Of a DNA stretch of 64,000 nucleotides, positions 44,529 to 52,809 are shown one piece after another. Where the stretch lies: NCBI GenBank assembly GCA_039636795.1, contig CP143430.1:1550001-1614000 (forward strand). Reading direction: 5' to 3'. The notes beneath the pieces were generated by a model. The model was not told the DNA's origin, did not search any database, and was given only the letters and a program-made list of their open reading frames with translations. The stretch comes from Micrococcaceae bacterium Sec5.1 (GTDB lineage Bacteria; Actinomycetota; Actinomycetes; Actinomycetales; Micrococcaceae). Each line of letters begins with the position of its first letter. The stretch's first letter is position 1. Position numbers and translations under genes: made by a program.

Positions 44529-45737
44529 GTGATCGGGACCCTTGCGATCGCCAATTACCGCTCCATTCGCGATCTCGCGGTGGAGCTGCATGGCCTGGAC
44601 GTGGTCACAGGAGCCAACGGCAGCGGCAAATCCTCCCTGTACCGCGCACTGCGCTTGCTGGCCGAATGCGCCGGGGGCGATTCCGGAAACGTGGTGGGAT
44701 CCTTGGCCAGGGATGGCGGACTGGCGTCCACACTCTGGGCCGGTCCTGAATCAATCAGCGAAGCAATGCGGCGTGGCGAAGTTCCGGTCCAAGGCACGGT
44801 GCGCAGGGACTCCGTCAACCTGAAGCTGGGCTATTCCGGGGACGACTTCGGCTACCTCGTGGACCTGGGGATGCCCGTGTCCAGTGGAGCCGGATTCGAC
44901 CAGGAAACAGGCAGGCCCCGTCCTTCTGCCTTTAGCTTGGATCCCGAGATCAAGCGCGAGCAGATCTTTTCCGGACCAGTGGCAAGGCCAGGTTCCCTGT
45001 TGGTGGATCGCAAAGGAAGCCTTGCGAAGCTCCGGGGACCTGACGGGGACTGGACTGAACTTTCGCGGCGGCTGGACACCTTCCAGAGCATGCTGACGGA
45101 AGTATCGGACCAGGACCGGGCTCCAGAAGTACTGCGGGTCCGGGTCTCCGTGCGTTCCTGGCGGTTCTACGATCACTTCCGGACAGATGCCGAAGCCCCC
45201 GCCCGGCAGGCGCAACTCGGCACACGCACCCCCGTGCTGCACCACAGCGGAAAGGACCTGGCTGCGGCACTGCAGACCCTGCGCGAAGTGGGATTTGAGC
45301 GGCAGCTGGATGCCGCCGTCGATCACGCCTTTCCGGGAAGCCGCCTCGGGATTGCCGTGAGCGACGGTCGTTTCAGTGTGGAGTTGCGGCAGCCTGGCAT
45401 GCTGCGGCCCATGAAGGCAGCCGAACTCTCGGATGGAACTTTGCGGTTCCTGCTATTGACCGCCGCATTGCTCACTCCGCGCCCACCGGAATTGATGGTC
45501 CTCAACGAACCCGAGACGAGCCTCCACGTCGATCTGATGCCGGCACTGGCTGGACTCATCGTCCAAGCCAGTGCCAACAGCCAGATGATCGTGGTGACAC
45601 ACTCCGAAGCCCTGCTCAGGGCGCTCCGGGAAAGTGGAGCGGCCCACGAGCACGAGCTTTACAAGGACCTGGGCGAGACCAGAATCAAGGGACTGGGTTC
45701 GTTGGAAGGCCCGTTGTGGAGTTGGCCCAAGCGGTAA
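44529..45737 (+). CDS. Orphan AAA-family ATPase (RecF/OLD-like)
   Basis: This 402-residue ABC-type ATPase has Walker A GANGSGKSSLYRAL (residues 29-42), a Walker B/D-loop LMVLNEPETSLHVDL near residue 320 and the switch segment QMIVVTHSEALL. The first residues IGTLAIANYRSIRDL match the RecF/OLD-like entry strand. There is no TOPRIM nuclease domain, and the protein ends shortly after the ATPase core. It starts with GTG at 44529, and no Shine-Dalgarno is evident. Similar stand-alone ATPases occur both in DNA repair and in two-gene defence systems, but no partner gene adjoins. Function unassigned. Confidence 0.82.
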   Translation: MIGTLAIANYRSIRDLAVELHGLDVVTGANGSGKSSLYRALRLLAECAGGDSGNVVGSLARDGGLASTLWAGPESISEAMRRGEVPVQGTVRRDSVNLKLGYSGDDFGYLVDLGMPVSSGAGFDQETGRPRPSAFSLDPEIKREQIFSGPVARPGSLLVDRKGSLAKLRGPDGDWTELSRRLDTFQSMLTEVSDQDRAPEVLRVRVSVRSWRFYDHFRTDAEAPARQAQLGTRTPVLHHSGKDLAAALQTLREVGFERQLDAAVDHAFPGSRLGIAVSDGRFSVELRQPGMLRPMKAAELSDGTLRFLLLTAALLTPRPPELMVLNEPETSLHVDLMPALAGLIVQASANSQMIVVTHSEALLRALRESGAAHEHELYKDLGETRIKGLGSLEGPLWSWPKR

Positions 45738-45767
45738 CAGCTACAGCCGGGTTTTACCGTAAGGTCA

Positions 45768-47135
45768 TCAGAACGCCGAGCCGATGGAGGTGAGCTGCTG
45801 AGCCGCAGAACCTGCAAATCGGTTCGCGGGCCGTGCAAGTCCGTAGTGTCCGCGCAGCGTCGAAGCCGTGTATTCGGTGCGGAAGAGGCCGCGCTGCTGG
45901 AGGATGGGCACCACCTGGTCCACGAAGATCTCCAAACCAGAGGGGAGAACCGGCGGCATGATGTTGAAACCGTCGGCTGCGCCTGCTTGGAACCAGTCCT
46001 GGATGGCGTCGGCTACCTGCTCAGGCGTCCCCGAGAACGTGCGATGGCCACGCCCGCCACCCAAGCGACCGATCAGCTGCCGGACCGTGAGCTGCTCGCG
46101 GCGGGCAAGCTCCACGATCAGCGTGTAGCGGCTCTTTGCACCCTCGATGTCATCTTCGGAGGGAAGGTCTGCCGGCAGCTGCTGGTCCAGGGGCAGGTCC
46201 TGTGGTGCCACCCGCAGGGTCTTTGCCAACTGCTCCCGGGCATATTCAGGCTTGATCAGCTCATCGAGTTCGCGCTCGAGCTGCAGCGCTTCTGCCTCCG
46301 TGGAACCAATCACCGGGACGATGCCCGGCAGGATCTTGATCCCTTCGGGGTCCCGTCCAGCGGCCAAGGTGCGGGCCTTGAGATCGGCGTAGAAGGCCTG
46401 CGCATCCTCCACCGTCTGATGCGCGGTGAAGACTGCCTCGGCGTACTGGGCGGCGAGCTTCTTGCCGTCCTCCGAGGATCCGGCCTGCACGATCAGCGGG
46501 TGGCCCTGTGGGGAACGGGGGACGTTCAGCGGACCGCGGACCCGGAAGTGCTTGCCCTCATGCTCAATGGCGCGGATCTTGTGGGCATCTCCCCACACAC
46601 CCTCGGCCTTGTCGGCGAGCACTGCGTTATCCTCCCAGCTATCCCACAGTTTCTGGGCTACCTCGATGAACTCGGCCGCCCGCTCGTAGCGGACCGCGTG
46701 TGCTGGCTGGTCTTCGACGCCGAAGTTTCGCGCGGCATCCGGTCCCGCCGTTGTGACGACGTTCCAACCGGCGCGGCCTCCGCTCACCCAGTCCACCGAA
46801 GCGAAGCGGCGTGCCAGGTTGAAGGGGTCGTTGTAAGTGGTGGAGGCAGTGGCGATCAGACCGATCTTCTGTGTTGCGGCGGCGATGGCGGTCAGCAGGA
46901 CCGTGGGTTCCAGCTTGCCGGCCGGGCGACGGCCCACCTCGCCGAAGAGGACAGGGGAGTCCGCGAAGAAGATGGAGTCCAGCTTTCCGCGTTCGGCCGT
47001 GCGGGCCAGGTGCTGGTAGTGCTGGACTTTGGTGGAGGCGAAAGGATCGCTTTCAGGGAGACGCCACGAGGCTTCGTGGTGGCCGGTGCTCATCAGGAAG
47101 GCGTTGAGGTGGAGTTGGCGTTGTGGCGTGGACAT
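45768..47135 (-). CDS. LLM-class flavin monooxygenase (NtaA/SnaA/DszA type)
   Basis: This 455-residue FMNH2-dependent monooxygenase of the luciferase-like superfamily belongs to the NtaA/SnaA/DszA branch. Members attack nitrilotriacetate, sulfonates, dibenzothiophene sulfone and related compounds. Family segments are HLNAFLMSTGHHEASWR at the start, TASTTYNDPFNLARRFASVD, SGGRAGWNVVTT and GHPLIVQAGSSEDGK. It needs a separate flavin reductase, not present here. AAGGAG lies 6 nt before the ATG. The substrate is unknown, though sulfur scavenging is common in this family. A Cys-containing short ORF lies in its leader. Confidence 0.92.
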   Translation of the reverse strand: MSTPQRQLHLNAFLMSTGHHEASWRLPESDPFASTKVQHYQHLARTAERGKLDSIFFADSPVLFGEVGRRPAGKLEPTVLLTAIAAATQKIGLIATASTTYNDPFNLARRFASVDWVSGGRAGWNVVTTAGPDAARNFGVEDQPAHAVRYERAAEFIEVAQKLWDSWEDNAVLADKAEGVWGDAHKIRAIEHEGKHFRVRGPLNVPRSPQGHPLIVQAGSSEDGKKLAAQYAEAVFTAHQTVEDAQAFYADLKARTLAAGRDPEGIKILPGIVPVIGSTEAEALQLERELDELIKPEYAREQLAKTLRVAPQDLPLDQQLPADLPSEDDIEGAKSRYTLIVELARREQLTVRQLIGRLGGGRGHRTFSGTPEQVADAIQDWFQAGAADGFNIMPPVLPSGLEIFVDQVVPILQQRGLFRTEYTASTLRGHYGLARPANRFAGSAAQQLTSIGSAF

Positions 47136-47260
47136 GGATTTCTCCTTGGTTTTGCTGGGGCTTTAGGCTCGGGTGAGGGGTGCGTGTGGCAACTCAAACA
47201 CGGTCGCAGCGCGCTTCGCCAGCTCTTCGACACGTGCCCGCAACACCGGGAAACCGGGCT

Positions 47261-47341
47261 TCACGGCACGCCATGGGACTCAATCAAGCGCCACAGAAGG
47301 CAACAGAAAAGCAGCCCAGCGATACCCGGCCTCATCAACAT
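47261..47341 (-). CDS. Candidate 26-codon leader ORF with Cys-Cys
   Basis: An ATG at 47341 opens a 26-residue frame (MLMRPGIAGLLFCCLLWRLI and six more) ending TGA, about 125 bp upstream of the monooxygenase start on the same strand. GATTGT, one base off TAnnnT, lies 6 nt before the ATG, so it could be a leaderless leader peptide. Adjacent Cys codons fall at residues 13-14. Short Cys-containing upstream ORFs are known to control sulfur genes in mycobacteria. This is a weak call. Confidence 0.25.
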   Translation of the reverse strand: MLMRPGIAGLLFCCLLWRLIESHGVP

Positions 47342-47433
47342 GGCGCAACAATCCGCCGTCGGGCATTCCAGGGCGGACTGATAGTTCGGTCACGGAAAGG
47401 GCTGTTTGGCGTTTGGTGCGGTGACCGCGCCAC

Positions 47434-47439
47434 TACCAT
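47434..47439 (+). promoter_or_regulatory. -10 box of leaderless GNAT gene
   Basis: TACCAT is followed by TGATAA and the GTG start at 47446, the same spacing as the other leaderless genes. No Shine-Dalgarno is present. Confidence 0.55.
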
Positions 47440-47445
47440 TGATAA

Positions 47446-47958
47446 GTGCATTCGTCGATTACTGTCCGCCCAGCCCTGCCCGAAGACTACGACGACGTTG
47501 CCCGCATCACGCAGGATTCATACGTCACCGCGGGGTACTACGGCAGCGCGGACCACCCGTACCTGCAGCAACTCCAGGACGTGGCAGCGCGCGCGGAGCA
47601 CGCCGAGATCTTCGTTGCTGAACGGAACGGCCAGGTGATCGGTTCCGTCACGGCAGCACCAGCGGGTGGCGGTTTCTCGGACATCGGCCTGGACGACGAA
47701 CTGGAACTGCGCACCCTTGTGGTAGATCCGGCAGTGCAGCGTTCCGGCGCCGGACGGGCTTTGGTGCAGGCCGTCGTCGAGCAAGCCAAAACGATGGACG
47801 GCATCGGTGCGGTCTCCCTCACCACGGGAGCCACCTGGGAGAGTGCCAATGCCCTCTACGCCCGGACCGGATTTGCCCGCGCTCCGCACCGCGACTGGTT
47901 CGTCCCCGGCACCGACATAAAGCTGTTCGTTTACAGGCTGGACCTCCCACAGTCATAA
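47446..47958 (+). CDS. GNAT-family N-acetyltransferase
   Basis: This 170-residue acetyl-CoA-dependent acetyltransferase has the GNAT fold. Motif A is LRTLVVDPAVQRSGAGRALV (about residues 85-104), with the R/QxxGxG/A acetyl-CoA loop as QRSGAG. The C-terminal YARTGFARAP is the usual last strand and helix. The start ATVR-like segment SITVRPALPEDYDDVARI confirms the N-terminus. The GTG at 47446 follows TACCAT by 6 nt. The acceptor substrate is unknown. Confidence 0.9.
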   Translation: MHSSITVRPALPEDYDDVARITQDSYVTAGYYGSADHPYLQQLQDVAARAEHAEIFVAERNGQVIGSVTAAPAGGGFSDIGLDDELELRTLVVDPAVQRSGAGRALVQAVVEQAKTMDGIGAVSLTTGATWESANALYARTGFARAPHRDWFVPGTDIKLFVYRLDLPQS

Positions 47959-48027
47959 AGTTTCCTTTCGTAAACCCCGCCAGGTTTGTACAACCGGGAC
48001 GGGCACAGCGATCAGGAAAGGCGCGGC

Positions 48028-48408
48028 ATGCGCAAGACATATGGCACGGGTTCCGTCTGGGAACAGACCCTGGGATACTCCCGCGCGGTCCAGGTGGACA
48101 ACACACTCTTCATTTCTGCCACGGCGGCCAGTGGGCCTGATGGCATCGTCGGCGATGACTTCTACTCGCAGACCAAATACATCCTTGAGAAGCTTGGAAC
48201 GGTCCTGGAAGAAGCCGGGTTCTCTTATGAGGACGTCGTCCAGTCCAAGCTGTACCTGACGGACATCAGCAAGTGGGAAGACGCAGGACGCGCCCACGGT
48301 GAGGTTTTCGGGGAGATCCGCCCCACCCTGGCCCTGGTGCACGTGCTGCCGTTCCTGGATTCCAAGATGCTGGTAGAGATCGAGCTCGTGGCGCAGAAGT
48401 CCGCGTAG
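48028..48408 (+). CDS. RidA/YjgF-family protein, atypical active site
   Basis: This 126-residue protein belongs to the RidA (YjgF/YER057c/UK114) superfamily, whose best-known members hydrolyse reactive enamines and imines. VDNTLFISATAASGPDG, EKLGTVLEEAGFSYEDVV and KMLVEIELVAQK are family segments. The catalytic Arg, usually followed by S/T (PxRT/S), is not in its usual place: the strand reads RPTLALVHVLPF. It may belong to a Rid subgroup without deaminase activity. AGGAAAGG lies 6 nt before ATG 48028; an earlier in-frame start at 47986 has no such site. Confidence 0.85.
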   Translation: MRKTYGTGSVWEQTLGYSRAVQVDNTLFISATAASGPDGIVGDDFYSQTKYILEKLGTVLEEAGFSYEDVVQSKLYLTDISKWEDAGRAHGEVFGEIRPTLALVHVLPFLDSKMLVEIELVAQKSA

Positions 48409-48432
48409 CTCACCCAACTGCGATCCGGATGG

Positions 48433-49092
48433 CTAGCCCGGAATGCCGTAGCGGTGTTCCGGGCGGCCCGTGCTTCCGTAGCGTAATTGGATTTCGACGG
48501 CGCCATCGTCGGCAAGCGAAGATAGGTACCTCTGCGCGGTCGCCCGGGAAACGCCCACCCGGTCTGCGACCTCGGCGGCTGAGTACTGTTCGCCGGGAAG
48601 CAGTGATTCCAGGACCGCGGCTTCCGTTGCCGAGCGTGGTTTTTGCGTGGGCGTCACGTCACCTGGGATCAGTGCCCGTTTGGCGCGCTCAATGGTGGTC
48701 TGGTCTACACCCGTTTGCTGCCCAAGGATCCGGCGATACCGTGCATAGGACCTCAGCTGCTGGGACAAGGATTCCGCGGTGAAGGGTTTCAACAAGTACC
48801 CCAGGGCGCCGCGCCGAATCGCAACCCTGATGGATGGGGCATCAGAGGCCGCCGTCAGCATGATCGCATCGATGTCCAACTGGCCCAGCAAATCGAGCCC
48901 TGAACCATCTGGCAAGTAGACGTCCAGCAATACCAAATCAGGACGCAGGCTGTGGATCGCCTGCAGAGCCTGGGACACCGAACCTGCCGGAGCGAGCGCC
49001 ATGAAGCCAGCCACCGAGTCCACGTAGGCTGCATGCAGTCTGGCAACGTGGAAATCATCGTCCACGATGAGCACCCTCAAATCCTCAGCCAC
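48433..49092 (-). CDS. CitB/DcuR-type response regulator
   Basis: This 219-residue regulator has an N-terminal receiver domain (VLIVDDDFHVARLH, LVLLDVYLPDGSGLD with the phospho-acceptor Asp, MLTAASD, GYLLKPF). Its C-terminal DNA-binding domain carries YSAAEVADRVGVSRATAQRY. This is the CitB/DpiA/DcuR group. It overlaps the sensor kinase gene by 8 bases, so the pair is one transcript. The divergently placed citrate-type transporter at 51026 is the likely target. Confidence 0.93.
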   Translation of the reverse strand: MAEDLRVLIVDDDFHVARLHAAYVDSVAGFMALAPAGSVSQALQAIHSLRPDLVLLDVYLPDGSGLDLLGQLDIDAIMLTAASDAPSIRVAIRRGALGYLLKPFTAESLSQQLRSYARYRRILGQQTGVDQTTIERAKRALIPGDVTPTQKPRSATEAAVLESLLPGEQYSAAEVADRVGVSRATAQRYLSSLADDGAVEIQLRYGSTGRPEHRYGIPG

Positions 49093-50851
49093 TGCTGTCC
49101 TCCCGCATTGTCGTACCGGCTTCCGTGCCAGGTGCCGTGCCGGTTGAGGCTTCAGCGCCTGTGGCCGCTCGCCCCATCACGCCCGGTATTGTCGCCATGA
49201 AGACGGCTCCGGGGCCGCCTTTCCTGCCGGTCTCCAGGACACGGACGTCCCCACCTCTGTGCCGGGCCAACTGCCGCACCAAAGCCAAGCCCAAACCTTG
49301 TCCGGCCCCTGGGCGTACCGGTTGTTCCGACGTCGTGAATCCTTCAGCGAAGACTTCCTCGGGTTCCAGGGCACCCAAACCGTCTCCGGAATCGCCGACG
49401 ATGATATGCAGGGTTCCGCTGTCCTGGCCGGCATCGTCAAGCAACTCAAGTTCTACCCAGCGCTCCGAAGCGGAACCGGCGACGGCGGCACTCACGGCGT
49501 TGTCGATCAGGTTGCCGAGCACTGTGGTAACGTCCTGCGGATCGGCCACGTGTCCCCGGACCAGCGTTTCCGGCCCGATCCGCAGTGCCACTCCTCGTTC
49601 GGAAGCCTCTACACTCTTGGCGCCGACAAAAGCCTGCAAGTATGTGTCCTGAAGGAGTTCCGCCTGCTCTACAGGGAACTTCAGCGGCCCTGTGGCGGAG
49701 ATCCGGGCCAGGTATTCCTTGGCTTGCTCGTGTTGGCCGATGCTCATGAAGCCGGCAATGGTGTGGAGCTGGTTGGCGAATTCGTGGCGCTGGGCGCGCA
49801 GGGCGGTGGACATGGTTCCCACCGCGTCCAACTGTCGGGTCAGTTGCTGCAGTTCGGTGCGGTCGCGGAGCATGACTACCCAGCCGAGGTCTTCCTTGCG
49901 GTGCCAGGCTTTTCGGGCGCTGGCCACCAGGACTCGTCCTCCTGCTACCAGTTCCACGGCTTCGGCGTCACGGGCTGCCGGTTGGGTGAGCTGCTTGAGT
50001 TGCCCGGGAACGTTGGCTGTGGCCCAGTCCTGACCGGTGGCGTCGGGCAGGTCCAGGAGCCTTGCGGCAGCCGCGTTGAACACGGAGATACGTCCATCGG
50101 CGGCGATCCCGATTACGCCCTCGTCCACGCCTTGGAGCACTGCCACTTGGTCGTGGACGAGCGTGCTGATCTCCTCAGGTTCCAAACCCAACGTGAGGCG
50201 TTGCAGGCGGCGCCGGAGCAGGAATGAAGCGAGGACGCCAGCCAGGAGTGCGCCGCCCGCAGTCAGGGCAATGGGCACAATGTCCCGTGCCAGGCTCTTG
50301 CTGAGGGACTCCATGGAGTAGCCCACGCTGACTTCACCCACGATGGTGCCAGCGGTTGCAGCGCCGCCGGATGAGGGTGCGTAAACCGGAACTTTGGCAC
50401 CCGCCGATGGACCCAAAGTGCCGGTGTTGCGGGTGGTGATTTCCTGGCCGGCCAATGCTACGGAGGGATCGGTGCTCACGCGTTCACCGAGCCGTGCAAG
50501 TTCCGGGTGGGCCAGGCGAAGCCCGGTTTCGTCCGTGATGACCACGAAGAGCGCCCCAGTGCGGATCCGGGCTGCTTCTGCCGCTGCCTGCAAGGGCCCG
50601 GCGGCGAGGACGCTGGCTGGCGGGGTTCCTTCTTCCTTGCTGATGGCCTGGACGTCTTCCCTGATATCGGGATCCGCCGCAACTGTGCGCGCGAGCGTGA
50701 GTGCTTGGTTTTCGGCTTCGTCGCCGATCCGTTCGTAGACCAGCCACGCGTGGACGGCGCCGCTCAGGAGCACTACAAGCAGAACTACCCCCAGTTGGAG
50801 AAGGAGCGTCTGGGTGGAGAAACGCATACTGACCCTGGTAAAGCGCGGCAC
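49085..50851 (-). CDS. CitA/DcuS-type sensor histidine kinase
   Basis: This 588-residue membrane sensor has helix 1 (LQLGVVLLVVLLSGAVHAWL), an external sensing domain of about 130 residues, helix 2 (IVPIALTAGGALLAGVLASFL), a PAS domain, and a SpoOB-type dimerisation helix with the phospho-acceptor His in LRAQRHEFANQLHTIAGF. The C-terminal ATPase domain has NLIDNAV, GDSGDGLG and GQGLGLALV. External sensing of citrate or a related di/tricarboxylate is inferred from the family and the neighbouring transporter. GTG 50851 is chosen because GGAAAGGAG lies 5 nt upstream; an in-frame start at 50911 lacks one. Confidence 0.92.
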   Translation of the reverse strand: MPRFTRVSMRFSTQTLLLQLGVVLLVVLLSGAVHAWLVYERIGDEAENQALTLARTVAADPDIREDVQAISKEEGTPPASVLAAGPLQAAAEAARIRTGALFVVITDETGLRLAHPELARLGERVSTDPSVALAGQEITTRNTGTLGPSAGAKVPVYAPSSGGAATAGTIVGEVSVGYSMESLSKSLARDIVPIALTAGGALLAGVLASFLLRRRLQRLTLGLEPEEISTLVHDQVAVLQGVDEGVIGIAADGRISVFNAAAARLLDLPDATGQDWATANVPGQLKQLTQPAARDAEAVELVAGGRVLVASARKAWHRKEDLGWVVMLRDRTELQQLTRQLDAVGTMSTALRAQRHEFANQLHTIAGFMSIGQHEQAKEYLARISATGPLKFPVEQAELLQDTYLQAFVGAKSVEASERGVALRIGPETLVRGHVADPQDVTTVLGNLIDNAVSAAVAGSASERWVELELLDDAGQDSGTLHIIVGDSGDGLGALEPEEVFAEGFTTSEQPVRPGAGQGLGLALVRQLARHRGGDVRVLETGRKGGPGAVFMATIPGVMGRAATGAEASTGTAPGTEAGTTMREDSSG

Positions 50852-50972
50852 CGTGACTCCTTTCCTCCAGCTCCATTGAAGCACTGAGCACAATGCGCAA
50901 AACGCTCGCAATGATCAGTATTCCCAACAATTCCCGGAAACCCCAGCCCGTGACGGGCGCCACTATAACGTC

Positions 50973-50988
50973 TGTAGTGCGCATCACA
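50973..50988. promoter_or_regulatory. Possible CRP/GlxR-like site upstream of the citrate transporter
   Basis: TGTAGTGCGCATCACA matches the right half (TCACA) of the TGTGA-N6-TCACA consensus, with a weaker left half. It lies 38 bp upstream of the transporter start in the divergent region. A class III cyclase gene in this window makes cAMP control conceivable. Weak evidence. Confidence 0.3.
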
Positions 50989-51025
50989 CCGAAGTGGTGC
51001 CATTCACAGTAGTAAGGAGCCGGCC

Positions 51026-52516
51026 GTGCTGGTTTTGCTTGGATTCGCAATGATTGCGGTATTCATGGTCCTGATCATGACCAAAAAGTTGACGCCCGTC
51101 TTGGCGCTGATCATCGTCCCCACCATCTTTGGTCTCTTCGCGGGGGCCGGCTTGGGCATAGGCCCCATGGTCATGGACTCGATGAAGTCCATGACCTCCA
51201 CGGCCGCGCTCCTCATGTTCGCCATCATCTACTTCGGCCTGATGATCGACGTCGGGCTGTTCGACCCCTTGGTGAAGTTCATTCTGCGCAAGCTCGGCAA
51301 TGATCCCGCCAAGGTAGTCCTGGGCACAGCTATCCTCGCCGCGGCAGTCTCCCTGGACGGTGACGGCTCAACCACCTTCATCCTCACCACCGCCGCCATG
51401 CTGCCGGTCTACCTGCGCCTGAAGATGAGCCCCGTGGTCCTCACCTGCGTGGCGGGTCTCGCCAACGGCACCATGAACATCCTGCCGTGGGGCGGCCCCA
51501 CAGCCCGTGCCGCTACCGCACTGAAGCTGGATGTCAACGATGTCTTCGTCCCCATGGTCCCGTCCCTCATCGTTGGCCTCATCGTCGTGCTCGTCTTCTC
51601 CTGGCTGCTCGGTCTGCAGGAACGTAACCGCCTCCGCACCACTGCTCCCGAAATCTGGGGCGACGTCGCCAATCCTGCTGACGCGTTCGACGGCGGCAAT
51701 GGCCGCGGCGGTTCGGCCGCCACTGGTGCTGGTGGTTCAGGCTTCAGCAAGGGCCGCTTCGGCTTTGGCCGCACCGCACCCAAGCCGGTAACGGGCGGAG
51801 GGGCCGGCGTCGCAGTTCTTGAACGTACTGAAGAGCTGGTGGACGACCACGACACCGCCATGGCTGATACCGCGCTGGATCCCAACCGCGCCACGCTCCG
51901 CCCCAAACTGTTCTGGTTCAACCTTGGGCTCACGGTCGCCGTCATGGTCACCCTGGTAGCGAACATTGTCCCGCTCCCGTTCGTCTTTATGGTGGGCGCG
52001 GCTATCGCACTGCTGGTCAACTTCCCCAAGGTCAAGGACCAGGGCGCCCAGCTGATCGCCCACGCACCGTCAATCGTCGCCGTCGTCAGCATGGTCATGG
52101 CCGCTGCAGTCCTCACCGGTGTCCTCAACGGCACAGGCATGGTCAAGGCAATGTCCGAATGGCTCGTCCAGATCATCCCCGCGGACATGGGTCCGTTCAT
52201 GGCAGTCATCACCGGCGTGCTGAGCATCCCGATGACCTTCTTCATGAGCAACGACGCGTTCTACTTCGGCGCACTGCCGGTCCTTAGCGAAACCGCAGCC
52301 CACTATGGCGTTGGCGCAGCAGACATGGCCCGCGCTTCCATCACCGGCCAGCCGTTCCACCTCCAGAGCCCCCTGGTTCCTGCGATCCTGCTGCTCGTGT
52401 CCCTGGCAAAGGTAGACCTGGGCGACCACCACAAGAAGGTCCTCTGGCGCACAGCAGTCATCTCGATCGTCATGCTCGCGGTCGGTGTGCTGACCGGAGC
52501 AATCGGCATCGGCTGA
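51026..52516 (+). CDS. CitMHS-family citrate:cation symporter
   Basis: This 496-residue membrane protein of the CitMHS family imports citrate complexed with Mg2+ or another divalent cation, with protons. About twelve hydrophobic segments are visible. Family regions include SLDGDGSTTFILTTAAMLPVY, quoted in part as DGDGSTTFILTT, then GLANGTMNILPWGGPTARAA and a C-terminal FFMSNDAFYFGALPVLSE. A central cytoplasmic loop (about 225-275) is Gly-rich and variable. The start is GTG 51026 with AAGGAG 6 nt upstream. It diverges from the CitAB-like two-component pair, which is the usual arrangement for substrate-induced citrate uptake. Confidence 0.94.
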   Translation: MLVLLGFAMIAVFMVLIMTKKLTPVLALIIVPTIFGLFAGAGLGIGPMVMDSMKSMTSTAALLMFAIIYFGLMIDVGLFDPLVKFILRKLGNDPAKVVLGTAILAAAVSLDGDGSTTFILTTAAMLPVYLRLKMSPVVLTCVAGLANGTMNILPWGGPTARAATALKLDVNDVFVPMVPSLIVGLIVVLVFSWLLGLQERNRLRTTAPEIWGDVANPADAFDGGNGRGGSAATGAGGSGFSKGRFGFGRTAPKPVTGGGAGVAVLERTEELVDDHDTAMADTALDPNRATLRPKLFWFNLGLTVAVMVTLVANIVPLPFVFMVGAAIALLVNFPKVKDQGAQLIAHAPSIVAVVSMVMAAAVLTGVLNGTGMVKAMSEWLVQIIPADMGPFMAVITGVLSIPMTFFMSNDAFYFGALPVLSETAAHYGVGAADMARASITGQPFHLQSPLVPAILLLVSLAKVDLGDHHKKVLWRTAVISIVMLAVGVLTGAIGIG

Positions 52517-52571
52517 CCTGCTCCAATAGGGCCTCTGTGATCCGGGGGCCGCTACGCAAGACAGACAGCAT

Positions 52572-52603
52572 CCGGACGGCGGCCCGAAACAGCCGCCCTC
52601 CGG
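52572..52603 (+). terminator. Terminator hairpin after the citrate transporter
   Basis: CCGGACGGCGGC (52572-52583) pairs with GCCGCCCTCCGG (52592-52603) with one mismatch and an 8-nt loop. It follows the transporter stop by 55 bp. A T tract is absent, as is common in high-GC actinobacteria. Confidence 0.6.
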
Positions 52604-52610
52604 TGCAAAA

Positions 52611-52677
52611 GAACCCAGACATCCTCCGCGTGCTGCTCCTTCGTCGCTTTGACGCACGCTTCCGGATGCCTGGGTTC
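52611..52677. repeat. Long imperfect inverted repeat, nested
   Basis: GAACCCAGACATCC (52611-52624) pairs with GGATGCCTGGGTTC (52664-52677) with one mismatch. A nested GCGTGC/GCACGC stem (52628-52633 with 52654-52659) lies inside. The whole could be a structured RNA or a short palindromic repeat element. Confidence 0.6.
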
Positions 52678-52739
52678 GTTTGCGAGGGGCACCCGCTTCA
52701 GCCCACACGTAGGAGCCACTGCCAAACCCACCCAGCCCC

Positions 52740-52809
52740 CACCCCAATAAACAAACGAGACAGCAAAGCCCGAATGGTCCGCTTTGCTGTCTCGCTTGTT
52801 GTTGGGGTG
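52740..52809. repeat. Inverted repeat with interrupted stem
   Basis: CACCCCAA (52740-52747) pairs with TTGGGGTG (52802-52809), and CGAGACAGCAAAGC (52756-52769) pairs perfectly with 52781-52794 around an 11-nt loop. It may act as a bidirectional terminator or a repeat element. Confidence 0.6.

Larger units (their letters stand above)
47136..47445. other. 310-bp divergent intergenic region
   Basis: This stretch separates the monooxygenase from the divergent GNAT gene. It holds one candidate short ORF on the minus strand (47261-47341), a minus-strand frame of 33 codons ending at 47161 and the GNAT promoter at its right end. No other gene or repeat is seen. Confidence 0.5.

Noticed and set aside
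44529..45737. OLD-family nuclease
   Set aside because: The ATPase has no TOPRIM domain; the frame ends soon after the Walker B and switch region.
47136..47163. 33-codon minus-strand frame (MKPGFPVLRARVEELAKRAA...) ending at 47161
   Set aside because: It has plausible codon use but no ribosome site, promoter box or known family; could equally be chance.
45846..47381. 511-residue plus-strand frame opposite the flavin monooxygenase
   Set aside because: Antisense shadow; the minus-strand protein has clear NtaA-family motifs and a ribosome site.
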